Shown here: in pieces, positions 44,666-56,454 of the stretch
Layout: each line of letters begins with the position of its first letter
How positions within the stretch are numbered: position 1 is the stretch's first letter
NCBI GenBank assembly: GCA_964017145.1
Contig: OZ024840.1
Span: forward strand, 1-64,000
Direction of reading: 5' to 3'
DNA length: 64,000 nucleotides
Source of the DNA: Agrocybe praecox
Lineage: Eukaryota > Basidiomycota > Agaricomycetes > Agaricales > Agrocybaceae
Position numbers and translations under genes: made by a program
Notes under the pieces: model-generated
The model's database searches: none
Told to the model about the DNA's origin: nothing
Seen by the model: the letters and a program-made list of their open reading frames with translations, nothing else

Positions 44666-47600
44666 TCATTTCCTCCTTGTCTTCCGCTGCCGTGATTCTG
44701 CTTCACTCGCTCGTTTCCGCGTCATCATGCCAGTGAATGTACTGGCATGCTCTGTCTGCGGGCTTTGCTCGGGAATGAATTTGTCCTCGTCTTCGTCTTC
44801 ATCTTCGTCTGTGCGTTCGTCCTCCTCAGAAGTTGTGTCTACTGTGTAGACAGCTTTCTTCTTTACATCCCGTGCTGTACGGCGCAGCGGCGCAGCTGGT
44901 TTTGGCTCAACTGAACTACTCCGTTTGGCCCTGGTCCTTTTCTTAGTCCTTGTATCCTTAAGACCATTGGGGACATGAACGCCAGATATAATTGCTTTCG
45001 AGGTCGATGGCGTTGCTTGGTTAGAATAGAATGCTTTTCTGAGCTCGTCCAGTAATTCTGGATCCGGTTCGTTGGAGCCAGTTGCAAAGCCCAGTGCTTT
45101 GTGGTATTGTCGGGCTAGGTAGAGTGACATCTGCCTTTCTATTCTAGGACAGCTACCTAGATACGCCTCCCTGGCGTAGTGCGAATGGGCAACTTCGGTG
45201 GAATGACCAACCAATTGATCGTTCATCCTCTGCAGCTCGTTGACCGGCATATTCAAGTCGACAAATTTGGCCTGGAGAGCGATAGCGAGATGCCTGAAAT
45301 CGTGCAGACCAAAGTTTGGCAACCCGAGGTTCTCCTTGAACCATTTCTTTAGCGAATTTTTCATGACTTCGGAGGTCCATTGTTGCCCATGGGAAACAAA
45401 TAGCCTTGTGTTGTATGCTTCGACATAACTGTCCTTGAGACTCTTGCTGGCGTTGGGATAAATATGCAGAAGCAATGCCAGCTCTATGGGCCGAACAATT
45501 CGCACCATGATATAAAGTAGCCTAAAGATTGAGTAGGGCATATAACGGCGGTTATGCTTGGTAAGCCCAGTGATAGAAAAGCCTTTATGGTAGTCGCTGT
45601 CGAATGCGCCGGTGTAGGCCTCCTGGTCATATATTACGTTTCGCCGGGACTGTGTTCCAATGTTGATGGGGCGGGCCTTTTCAAACTCTGAACCTCTTCC
45701 AGCATAGCTGGTAGCATATATAAGAACAAAGAGGTTTGAATATGCTTGGTGAATTGCGAGTAGCCAAGAAAAGATTTTTTCAGGACTGGAGTGGGCCCCA
45801 AGTTTCCCGAAAGGAATTTGCTCAAACCAAAGGTCAGACTCCTTGTTTGATAGTCCTTGGCCTGTCGCTTCCGATATTATTCCATAACCCGGAGTCGTTT
45901 CATCCCCATTGTCCTTTATGAAGCTTATCCCATGGGCCCTGTCCACATCCCTAATACTCGCATAAACTCCTAAGAGGACATCCTCTGTAATAAATTTCTC
46001 CAACTGAAGAAGTGTCATGTGTAGGCAGTGACGATATCTTTCAAATTCGATAAGGTAACCAAACAGGTTGAGCCGCAGCGATTCCTTGACAGTATCCCAT
46101 CTGACAACTCCTGGTCGAGGAGTAGCCATAGATACGCGGCCAAAGCCATGTATCATGCGCTTCAAAATGTCGAAGGGATATAAACAGGTATCAACAAGGT
46201 ATTTATCGACCCAGTCCTTTGCGAAGCTGTAATATCAATCATAAGACATTCCATTGAATGATAAGTGATTGCACTTTTTATGAACATAATAGGAACTTAC
46301 CTCATCCAATCGTCATCATACTGGCTTTGATCGTATCCCTTTGATATGATAGCATGGTGTAGGTAAAACAGGCCTTTTAACCGCATCACATATTGGTGAG
46401 CAGCTAAGGGGGGAGGGATCAAATGAATTGGTAGGTAGTCGCCATTAGGTTGAATTGTACCGTAACAGATATACTGTAAATTCGGTTGAGCAGCGATGGG
46501 GTTAGAGTATGGCATATGCTCTGGGAAATAAAGCATTCCTAGTAGTGTTCTGATCGGTTCAGCCACATTTTCTCTCTGCTTGTCCGTTGACGTCCAATTT
46601 TCGATGCTGGAACCCAGTACATCCCTTACTCTATAAACAGCATCTCTTTGCATCACATTGAAGATAAATAATGGGTCCGAGGGCAATGGTTGGGATTCGA
46701 AAAACATAATGAACGTCCATATCATGTTCGCCTCTACGGCAGCATAGGTTGATGCAGTCGCCTTATCATTGACTCGGGTGAATTCTTTCCTTGTATCTAT
46801 CGACCTGGTATAGTAGTTTAAATTAGTCGAAATAAGATAAAATATTGCATTACTCTCATACCTGCTACCGTTTGTCATGATTCTCCCTATTCCTGGGTGA
46901 GACCCGCCTCCTCCCAATATACCCATGTCCTTAGCAAACATCCATAGAATAACTTCCCTTAAGACTTTATAGTGCTTGTCCGTTGAGGGGGCCTTAAGGT
47001 GCGGCATGGGTGGCATAATGGATGCTATTCGGCTCCGGTCTGGAAAGCGATTCAGCCACCCATTGACTCCAGTATATTCGAAAACAGGACTGAGGGTGGA
47101 CTGATCCTGTTTAAGAATCGAATTCATTTTGGTATCGACTTGCGCTCGGAGATGATGGAGGAAATTCTTCTGACTTTCTGCAGAAGGGCCATGGATTACC
47201 TCCACTTGCTTTGAGTCGGCAAATATATTGGGGGTATCATCGACTGAAGTATCGTGCCATTCTCTGTTGCGCTTGTCATGATTGACTTTGAAATAACTCT
47301 TGTATGAGGATGAGAGTGATTGGACGTAACCAGGGCACGACAGTTTATCTGAAGCCTTCGCCTTCGTGTCCGAACATTCGTGCCGTTCGCTCAATATCCA
47401 CGCTGTAGTGCATTCTTTTCTCGTGCAGTGGAAACCTTCTTGGATAGGTATGCCGAAAACTGGTTTTTCATTCGTTGGTTTGAATGCTGTAAAAACTTTT
47501 TGCTTTTTCCGAATGACGAGTTCCTTGTCCTTCATCACGTCTAAGCTCTGCAAAGACTCCACAACCTCGTCCATATATTCTCTCATCCTCTGCGGCTTCC

Positions 47601-48377
47601 AGCTATTGAGCTCGCAACCGGGATGTACGTTTCTAGAATTAGTAGAAAAATGGCCTATGAGGGATGACACATTAAAGAGGACGCCAGTGTTGCATTGAGA
47701 GCAAATTAGTATTTGCGCATATAGGTTGTACCACAACCCCGCCGGCTTCAGCACTGGGGTTGTCACCACTTCCGGGGACTTGGCGAAAGCCTTCAGTTTT
47801 CTTGCTTTACGCTTTTCTTCCTTTTCTTGATTTTTCTTGAACTCTTCCTTGAAAAGGGATATTTCGCCTGTATCTACAATGATTGGCAAGATTAGGTTAG
47901 AGAGAGTCATATATTTAGAAGATGCCCAATAAGTCAAAACGAACCTATTGTAGGCTCCTCTGTCTCTAACTTTAGCTGCTCAAAGAGATTCTCCAATGAT
48001 GCTGTATCCGCTTTGGCTAACAGCATGAGTTAGCTGGGAACGATCCAAATCGATAGCACAGTATTTTATTAAACACCAACGAAAGACGTACCATCATCAC
48101 CAGGATTTTCCACGGGCGATAATTTGTTGGCTTCATTCAGGATTTCCTGAATCAGGATTTTCTCTTTCTCCCTGTTTCCTTCTACCGAATCATCTCCCAA
48201 CTGTTCTAATGGCTCCTCCGTCTCTACCTGATAGTATGCATCTGCATCTTCTTCTGTTAGCTCAGCCCCCCCCCTGTCTACTTGAGAGATATTGGTGCTG
48301 TTTTCTTCCTCGCCCGTTGTCCCTTGTGTGGGTTTCTCTAATTCCTTGAAAAGTGCGCCAAATTTTCTCCATGCCAT
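44666..48377 (-). CDS. Zinc-finger tyrosine recombinase (Crypton-like), 1163 residues
   Basis: Four exons: 48377-48092, 48016-47945, 47873-46301 and 46226-44666. They total 3492 bases with fitting phases and donors GTACGT, GTTCGT and GTAAGT. The N-terminus is acidic. Two zinc-binding clusters follow: C177-C180-H194-H203 (LICSQCNTGV...GHF) and C269-C274-H284-C286 (FHCTRKECTTAW...RHEC), similar in layout to OrsD/DUF3505 fingers. The C-terminal catalytic domain has the tyrosine-recombinase set: R821 (AGRGSEFEKA), K867, H952-x-x-R955 (LHDFRHLAIAL), H985 (GHST) and Y994 (SHYARE). The tail is highly charged with poly-Asp/Glu and Lys/Arg clusters. A further upstream exon (about 48440-48575) is possible. 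Such enzymes join DNA by a 3'-phosphotyrosine step. It is probably the gene of a mobile element. Confidence 0.82.
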
Positions 48378-48379
48378 AT

Positions 48380-49675
48380 CTAGCTTATCACCGGTGAGCA
48401 GTTCCTCGCCAGCCTGAAATCTAAAGCACTAAATGAGTAATTTTCTGTTACTTTTAGAATCTGCGCACAGGAGCTTTGCTTGGCCATCGTTCCCCAACGA
48501 GGCCACCAGAATGAACGACTCTAATTCAATAGCAGTCTGGGCCGCCGTCATTTTGAGAATATCCAAGTACCCCATTCTATAAACTTCCGAGCTTTCCTGA
48601 CTCTCCTGTTTGAAGTTTGAAGATATTGGATAGTATGAGAAATATCTGAGGCTTTCGTGGATCGTGACTGGTGAGGCTAAAATCTATGCCACTGTCATGT
48701 TCAACTGTTGGACGCGCACGAACACTGATTGGCTACCCGGCACATGGTTTCTATCCCCATAAAATCCTCATGTACCCAAGTACGAGTCCCCACTAAGGTA
48801 AAAAAGTCCCCCAAGCCCCTCTCTCAGTCTGGGGCCCCATTCCATTCCTATCATTCTTTTGCGTATCTCCATTATTTTTGAACGATTCGTAATCGAGTAA
48901 TATATAACACATATACTGTAGATAAGACAAATTGTGATGAAAGATTTCAGCTCTGATGAATCTCTGATCAGCACTTAAAACAGAGTATCTCAAGCAGTCA
49001 CGGCAGTGGACGGTATTTATACATACATCGTACAAGATTCATGATGTAAATCGATACCTCATATTTGTGTACATACCTATTCGTAAATTTCAGGGAATTG
49101 ATTTCACCTTGCGTAGCAAGATATGGCCACACATTCACCAAGCATCAAGCTTGGATATGACGGGCTGTGCACTCTATGCGTTCGTTGCTATTTCCATTTC
49201 GTCACTACAGTGTCACTGTTTATGAACGTTAAACTTGGATGCTGACGGCAAAATTACGCGGTATGTATAGTATGTGCAATGCCTAAAACACTCACTTATA
49301 CCTTTCGCAGTCAATGAAGAATTCTTGAGGCGTGGAATGCTGTCATAAGGTACTTCTAATCTGTTATCACACCTGAGCGCTGAGCCCTTGCGAGGGTAAA
49401 GCTGCTGTCTGAGCGTGTGCTGGTGCCACATGTTCACAGTCAACAGCAGGTATACATACTGGAGCCACTGGACGAACATGCCAGAATGAACACCAAACCG
49501 ACAGAACAGAACGTATCTGGTCGAGCATCATCGACTAGTCATGTTCCGACGGACTTCCACGGTCTACAGAAAGATATTCTGGTGAATGGGTGGAAATATT
49601 AAATAAGAGAACAGTACACACCCATTTAACAGCTCAAAACGTCTTCTCGGTATCCTCTCCAGAACATCCGGCACG
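48380..49675. other. Upstream region of the recombinase gene, no further gene seen
   Basis: 48440-48575 on the minus strand contains an open piece (MGYLDILKMTAAQTAIELES) before an acceptor-like TTTCAG at about 48415. Its phase does not fit the recombinase start, so I do not join it. The rest has only short frames. Confidence 0.4.
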
Positions 49676-50268
49676 TTCGCAATTAATGAAAAGGCACCTG
49701 GCTCAAAGCGGAATTTAAATCTCCGCTTTCAAAGCGCAGCCACCACTGCATGTCCCGTATTTCTCCATAATATACCCCGGGGGTCCACAATTTCTGGGTC
49801 ATTTACTTCAATGCATCCAATAGATATTATTTCTAAAGATTTATAGAAAATTGGTGGTTTGCTGAAGCACTGCATCAACAATAAAAAGACGCCTGGCTCA
49901 AAGCGGAGGTTAAAACTCCGCTTTCAAAGCCCAGCCACCACTACATGCTCTGTATTTTCCCATATATACCCCAGGGGTCCACAATTTTTGAATGGTTTAT
50001 GTAAATACATCTATTAAATTGTAATATTAAAGTTTTTCGTAAATTTGGTGGTTTTCTGAAGCAGTGTACTCACAATTAAGGGCCGACTCTCCTGTAGTGG
50101 AGTTTGAAACTCCGCTTTTTGAATACATGTTCTATATTTCTCTATAATATACCCCGGGGGTGTAGAATTTTCAGGCTAGCAAGTAGATCTACGCTCAAGG
50201 ATGCTTATTTCTTCTTATGTTCGGAATTTGGTGAGTTTCTGAGGCTCAGTATTCACAATTAGTTGGGT
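49676..50268. repeat. Three tandem repeats of about 195 bases with a conserved hairpin
   Basis: Units begin near 49678, 49877 and 50071. Each carries a hairpin: AAAGCGGA/TCCGCTTT (49705-49712 with 49722-49729), AAAGCGGAG/CTCCGCTTT (49900-49908 with 49916-49924), and GTGGAGTTT/AAACTCCGC in the third. Each also has TATACCCC-GGGG-T and a closing (AA)TTTGGTGG...CTGAAGCA...CACAATTA block. The units have diverged by 15-30 percent by eye, yet the hairpin persists. Confidence 0.75.
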
Positions 50269-50269
50269 A

Positions 50270-51985
50270 CAACCACATTACTTATGTGACACGTGTGTGA
50301 CTCAGTCATGACGCGCCCTATAACTTATAAGTGCTTTGTAAGTGCTATAAAGAAGTACTTCTAATATGTGATGCTCATGTGATGTGTCGCCCCTTTGCAT
50401 CCTAATCAATCCAATTCAAGATCCAAATAGACCCACATAAAACCTGTAATGTATCTTTTTCGACACGAATAATTTCATCGACTTCTTCAGGAGTCAGGAG
50501 ATCGGTGGGGTTGCGATTTCTCCTAGAGTCTTGATTCTGTCCGGATTGCCGCTGGCTGTAACAGCAGCAGAAGAACGATATTCAAATACCTAGACGTCGG
50601 GCGACAAGATTTGTAAGCTGTGAACAAAAGGTACTGTACGTACTACTAAGTAATAAGATGAAAAATGTTAGCTGTCGGAAACTATGAACAGACGGTGATG
50701 ACTAGGTCTTTAGCGCCGGTGCGCGCTCAAAGAACAGCGGCAGAAGTTGGAATGTAAGAGGGAAGAAAAGTTCTGAAGAGCCGCCTTTCGCAGTCTTAGT
50801 ATGCTGGGTTATATACATTTTCTGAACCTTGTACTAGTTTGTGTACCGTGAATATGATGTCAACCCAATTCGCCAAACTTGAACCGTTTCGCACAGAAGC
50901 AAGATCTCCCGAATGTAAGCCGTTCTTTCGGAGAAACGAGTAGGACAAAACTTACTAATGTCCACTGCTTTAATTCAAGATAAAAGGGTTAGAAACGGCG
51001 AAATTCGGATTGACGGCGCACACCCGCCACGGCCTGCGACCAGAAGCGTTAGCAGTGGGTAAGCGACCAACGGACGTACCTGTACGGCCTCCAGCGTCTA
51101 TAGAATGGCTACAGACTACAAACAGGTAAGAATTCTGTTTATCATTAACAGAACGATTACTTACTAAAGTTTAGTGCTTTAGACCAAAATGAAAGGGTCA
51201 GTAATGTGCGGAACAGCGAGTTCGACGCGCATAATTTGTCATGAATTCCCTAGTAAGTCCTCCTCACTTTATCCAAGCCATTTTGCTGTTTCTGGCACGC
51301 CCTTCATTGCATACACTATCCGGAGTAGAGCAGCGGACGGCACACGCATCCCTCGACTGCTCTCGATCCAGAACGTCGTCCGCCGTCCTCCACACGCCCT
51401 GTTCCATCCCACACGGCACAAAAAGGGCCAGACACTGCCCGTACACGCAAACATCGTTTGGAGTGAAATAGAGGTTAGCAAGTGACTCCTCTGCATCACA
51501 CATTTGATCCAGCACGCCCCCAGCACGCACGTCTGTCTAAACGGCGTGTATACACGTCCTATCCTCCAAAAGTCTTTCCTCCTGCCATCGTCCCTGAGTC
51601 GAGCTGAAGACGGCACGCGCCACACGACTTTCTCAGCTAACTCACAACATCTACCCCACGGATCTTCGTCAAAACGACGGGTCTCAAACATACTGAAAAC
51701 GACGGGCGGGAAGGGCTAGATGGAGACGAGAGGGTTAACAGTGGATGAAACTTATAGTGGATTCGACTTGGAGTCTAGGCTATTTTTAGAGATATGTTAA
51801 GCTTCACATCACGAGCAGCAGAAGGACACACACGTAAAGCTCCAAGTTGTCGATGTCTCTGTAGAGCCGACTAGCCAATGGTCGGGATTCCCTTCCTCGA
51901 AGGACTCGAAATCTATTTATCCAAATAGAATGTCAGATGGAGAAGCGAAACTATGAGCAGCTAACTTATTAGATAAGAAATCATA
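50270..51985. other. No gene confidently seen
   Basis: A GC-richer stretch at 51.25-51.7 kb gives overlapping open frames on both strands. None is recognised. Confidence 0.45.
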
Positions 51986-51989
51986 AGTC

Positions 51990-52960
51990 CTGGTGTTTGT
52001 ATGACAAAACATATTCAGCAACGACGAACTTGATAAGCTTCGCAGTCCGGAAGATTTCCTCATCCCCAGCAGCGCGCAAAAACGGGTCTTGGAGTAGGCT
52101 CCCCCCGCGTTTCCGCTCGTCGATGTTGGGAATCTTCTCTGCGACGTACTTTTGAAGAGGAAAAAAAGAAATCAAGGATGTAAGTAACAAAGATCAACAA
52201 AGAAACAGGCATAATGTTAAAGAGGAACGTACGTTGTAGTTCCTGTTGAACAGGACGAGAAGGGCGCTTGTGGCAGCAACCAAGAATTTCAACCGCTCCT
52301 GGGAGAACACATGCGGATACAGCAATCCCTTTCCCTTTTCCGTATCCGGCCCCAATTTCTGGTTCGCCTCGTCTGAAATCGGACTTTACTTAGTATCTGT
52401 CCAATATAACATATAACACAGGACGACTGACGTGAAACGAGAAAAACCCTGGAGCGGGCTTAGCTCGAGGTACGAGCTGGTCATGTTCGGGTGTATCTTG
52501 TCCTGGTGGGGATTCGTGCGGAATAGAGAGTGAGTGACGATTGTGGCATATGCGAAGATCATGCTGGACATTCCACCAGCATGTTTTTGTTGCTAAAGCA
52601 GAAAGATCAATCAGCACACTCCCATGACAGAGAAGAGGGGGGGAATATACAAGGAATCGATCACCAGACCAGAATCAGGAAGAGAAGTTCGTGGCAAGCC
52701 GTTGCGTCCCTGCTCACTTCTCGCGTACGGCATACCGGCCGACCGACATTAGGAAGCGTCGAGTCTCTCTCTCCCATCTCGAACACTTGGCCGCAAGCAG
52801 GACCAACTCCCCTGAACGTTCAGATGACAAACCGACTGAGTTCAAAACGAAGACGCTTGTACAGGGACGGGCGCAGCATGCACAAGCGTAATTACGGCTT
52901 ATCAACGCCCTCCAGTCCATAAATTTCCCAGCCAGCACTACCCAGTAACTCCAGCATCCA
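51990..52960 (-). pseudogene. Ppo-type fatty-acid dioxygenase (linoleate diol synthase) fragment
   Basis: Minus-strand pieces match the haem-peroxidase-like dioxygenase domain of fungal Ppo enzymes, which make oxylipins. In order: GMPYARSEQGRNGLPRTSLP then DSGLVIDSLY (about 52740-52640), GGMSSMIFAYATIVTHSLFR then NMTSSYLELSPLQG (52580-52440), GLLYPHVFSQERLKFLVAAT with LLVLFNRNYN before donor GTACGT (about 52370-52235), and YVAEKIPNIDERKRGG...DEEIFRTAKLIKFVVAEYV (to about 52010). A one-base frame slip precedes GMPYARS, and stops separate the first two pieces. The C-terminal half (proximal-His region, P450 domain) is absent. Confidence 0.75.
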
Positions 52961-52964
52961 GTCA

Positions 52965-53640
52965 TCTTCCTCCTGCAATTTTTAACCAACAGTCATACTC
53001 TAGACGCTCTGAACCCTCACCCTCGCTTTTGACACATCCTGGTCCAAATCTCCCCTGCCAATCTTCTTCGATTTCTATTCGAACGCTCATTTCTTGAAGG
53101 TGGACGTCAACCCACGGAAACCGAATTCAATATTAGGGTGAGGGGGCGTAGCTAAATAGATAATTTGATAGATAGGTTTGGGTTTGTAACAAGTTGGAAA
53201 TGGAGTATCTCGTCGGGTCAGGGCTATGAAGTGAAATGTTCGGACTACGATGGCGGTGTATGGTACTTTAGGGGGAACATTTATGATGATGGTGTGATGT
53301 GATGTTATGTGATGCGAAAAGAGGACAGTCAAGACAAATTCATGAATGAGCGAGGGGTAAATAATGAAGGTATGTAAGTAAGCAGAAGGAACAAGAAGAA
53401 ATAGAAATAGACGACAATTAACCTAAAATAATAAGCCCACGGTAAGTATAGAAAGAAAGAAATAGAGGGGGCGAAAAAAAAGAATAGTGGCCAAACATGT
53501 AATATAGTACTGTGAAGAGAAAGAGGGGATGATATAAGTGAGTACTGAGTAAAATATTACACGGTGACAACACGGACGACGCAGGCGAAGCAAAATTCAA
53601 ATCGAGTCGCATCAAATCGATTCCGCGCAGAACAGAACAG
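52965..53640. other. No gene seen
   Basis: Short frames only. It includes several ATGTGATGT/GATG direct short repeats at 53285-53315. Confidence 0.5.
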
Positions 53641-53658
53641 ACCAATCAGACTCTCATT

Positions 53659-55041
53659 TCAAAAGAAGTAGGAGGGGGCGGGGTGAGTGTTGGCGCAGCC
53701 TGCGCCTGAGGAAGTGGAGGAGACACCCCGCCTGAGCGGAGTAAGCTGACGGTCGACGGTGTGGGAGTGGCTGATCCAGCTGTTGAAGGTAATAAGCTGC
53801 CGCTGGATGCTGCTGAACTTGCGCCTGAAGGTGAAGTTGCTGCTGATACTCCCGTAGCTGCTGCTGCCGTTTCCGTGCGTTGAGCGAGGCGAAGGCGGGC
53901 TGACCGATTGCGGATGAAGTGGCAAACGCTGAGGAGCTTGACCCCCAGAGCCACCTGAGGATGACGCGTCGAAGATCCTAAGCACCTCTGTTCCTGAGAC
54001 GAGACCGGACGAGGTTGTCGGGCGCGAGCGCGAGCTCGGGTACCACGTGCGCATCGCTGGCGGCGGACCCATAAGAGGCACCGGAACCGACAAAAGGTGG
54101 TAGTGTACGACTTGCTGCTGCTAAGCCATAACCTGTTACCGATACTGATGCTGCATCGCGTGATGCGCCCTATGGTGCTATTCCTGCTGGTAAAGCTGCC
54201 GCTGTTGGTGATCGCGCTCCATCATTTCCTGCTCCATCACTTGTTGTTGCTGCTGCTCGCGCACTTGCTGCTAATGGTAAAAATGCTCCGGAGTCGTCGT
54301 TACAGAGGTCCATGATGCTGAGTCTACGAGGTTGAGGTTTGGAATCGCTTCCATAGTCGTCTTCCCGCCGATGCTCCGCGGCGGCGACACCAGGCCCACT
54401 GAGGAGCTCTGATGAGCTGATAGGTCGGTGCTGCCCGAGGTAGTGGTAGGCGAAGGGTGAGTCATTGACGTCGCTGGCGTCGTGCGGCCAATCTGGTCCT
54501 CCAAATGCTCGTTTCCTTGGATTTGCGGCGGGAGCTGAGGGTGTGTGTGTGTTCGAAGCAGCTGACGAGTTGGAGGAGGAGGATGAAACTGATGGAGTGT
54601 CGAGCCTTAGAGGGGCACCAAGTCTGCCTGATGAGGAAAAAGGTCTTGATGAGAAGAACGACGATGAAGCTGGAGCGATGCCTGGGCGTGCGCGGGAAGG
54701 TCGTCTGAAAGGGTAAAGGAGTGGGAGTGGGAGGTCCCTTGAACCTGCTGCTGCTGGAAGGGAGAGAAAAAAGAACTGCGAGGGATGTTGTTGTTGCCTG
54801 TCAATCGGGGTGATGGACGTTAACGAATCTTGTGTTGGTGAGCCAAGAGGTGGGGTAAGGGTAGTGGAAACGACTGCAGCAAGAGCGATCGTGGATGTTG
54901 AGACTGTAGGTCAGTAAATCTAGATGAAGTCGTGGGTCGCGAAACGGTCTGCGCATGCTGACGAAGGTCATCGAGGCGCGAGAATTGCTTTCTGCAATAG
55001 CACGAAAAGAGCCGTTCGCCAGTATGTTTCCTACATATCAT
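53659..55041 (-). pseudogene. C2H2 zinc-finger transcription factor, broken by six in-frame stops
   Basis: One continuous minus-strand frame of about 460 codons. It starts with [20 protein letters not shown] then LRQHAQTV, a fungal C2H2 finger (usual [24 protein letters not shown]) that has lost a residue between the cysteines and the second His. It continues Pro/Ser-rich (SFFSPFQQQQVQGTSHSHSF) and Gln-rich (REQQQQQVMEQEMMERDHQQ) and ends at 53659. Six stops interrupt it at 54820, 54607, 54271, 54178, 54136 and 54121 (lowest base of each). All are TAA or TAG, mostly inside Gln runs. The N-terminal part upstream of 55041, including a first finger, is not resolved. Confidence 0.7.
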
Positions 55042-55044
55042 GAT

Positions 55045-56450
55045 TTAAATAAACAAATCTTGCAAGAAAATGAATGGTTACGAACCGAATGTGCCCAGCC
55101 AGATGTTTGCTTGAGGGAGTCGTACTCTCCCTCGCTGTTTGTCGCACCCTCCCTCGATGTTCGTCGCACCCCTCCAACGTGGCCGTCGCACTTGCCCTCC
55201 CTGAGCATGATGAGCGCTGAGCGGTCGTGCTCACTTTATCCTGCACCGGCCTACTTGCTGAAGTGCTGAACGTTGAACGTTTGAACCCCTATCTATCCCT
55301 ATCCTCCCACTCTGACCTGCTCCCCCTGCTCGTACGCGCGCAGCCACCTACCCTGCACTCACCCTCCTTGCTTGCACCGATGCACACTTTCCGTCCTGCT
55401 TGCTATGCGCGAACCCAGCCCCTCCCAACCTGTTCACTTTGCGCTTACGTTCTTGAACCCTACCCTTCCTGTTCGCGCCGGTCTGGCCCAACCATCTTTC
55501 CCGATCGACATTCACGCGTCACCTGCACTCGCCGTACCACTGCATCAACTGCATCGTTCTGGTTCTCGTACTCGGTCGTTGTCATCATCTTCTTACTCAG
55601 CGACGATGTTGGCAGCACCCTTATCAGGAGGGGAGGAGCAAGGTGGCGGTGGCGGGGTTGTGGTTGTTGCCATGTTGCTATGTTGTTGTTGTCGTCATCT
55701 TCTGGGTAGGGGCATGGGCTGTGCGAATGGCAGGGGCGGTGATGGTTGCAGAAGATAAACAATAGTAATCAACTCACGCCGGTTGATTACTGCCAAATTC
55801 GGTAAATCCCATGCCGGTGGGCAAGGGGAAAGTGACGCGCACTGCCGCGCTATAGGGAACGTTTTGGCGCTTGTCAAGTATTTGACGGAAACTTTTTTTT
55901 TTTTTTCTGAGAGAGCTACATATAAGGCCTCCATCAGTTGTACAAATCTCTTCAAAATCTTTGCACTACGCGTCACAACCCGCAGCAATGGCACGTCACT
56001 GCCGCAGCAACCAAACAAATACAATCTCAGGTGCGGCAACGGCGCCGTGCGTCAGTATATGCGTCAATGACTCTCGGTATCTCCCACGTTCAAGCGTTCA
56101 AGTTTCATGGCCCCTCAATCCTTCTTCAACACTGCCAGGTATCTCTTTCGAATGTATGAAATAATATATATCACATTACACTCCTTTGATGGCCCAACGA
56201 CGTAGTTCTATTTTGAGCTTTCACAATCAGTGATTACCAACAGAATAGTAACATATGGTACGCAGTCTTGGGGATGTGACTCACTTCGGAAAACCTTACT
56301 CATGGTAGCTATTTTGATACTGTACTGCCTGATTTCGTCGAGTCCTGTCTCTTGCCTCCTCCCACCACTTCTCATGCCTGAGATAAGGGAATGCATCGCA
56401 CATTATGTCTGCATGTTTCTATTTTACAACTACTGTCTTCAACAACAATG
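55045..56450. other. No gene confidently seen
   Basis: 55.1-55.7 kb is C/T-biased, then TTG/GTT-rich, which produces meaningless overlapping frames. A T13-14 run lies near 55892-55906. 56.2-56.45 kb may be the leader of the next gene. Confidence 0.45.
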
Positions 56451-56454
56451 GAGT

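Noticed and set aside
55227..55762. Overlapping plus and minus frames of 100-160 codons
   Set aside because: Low-complexity C/T and GTT repeats. No domain recognised.
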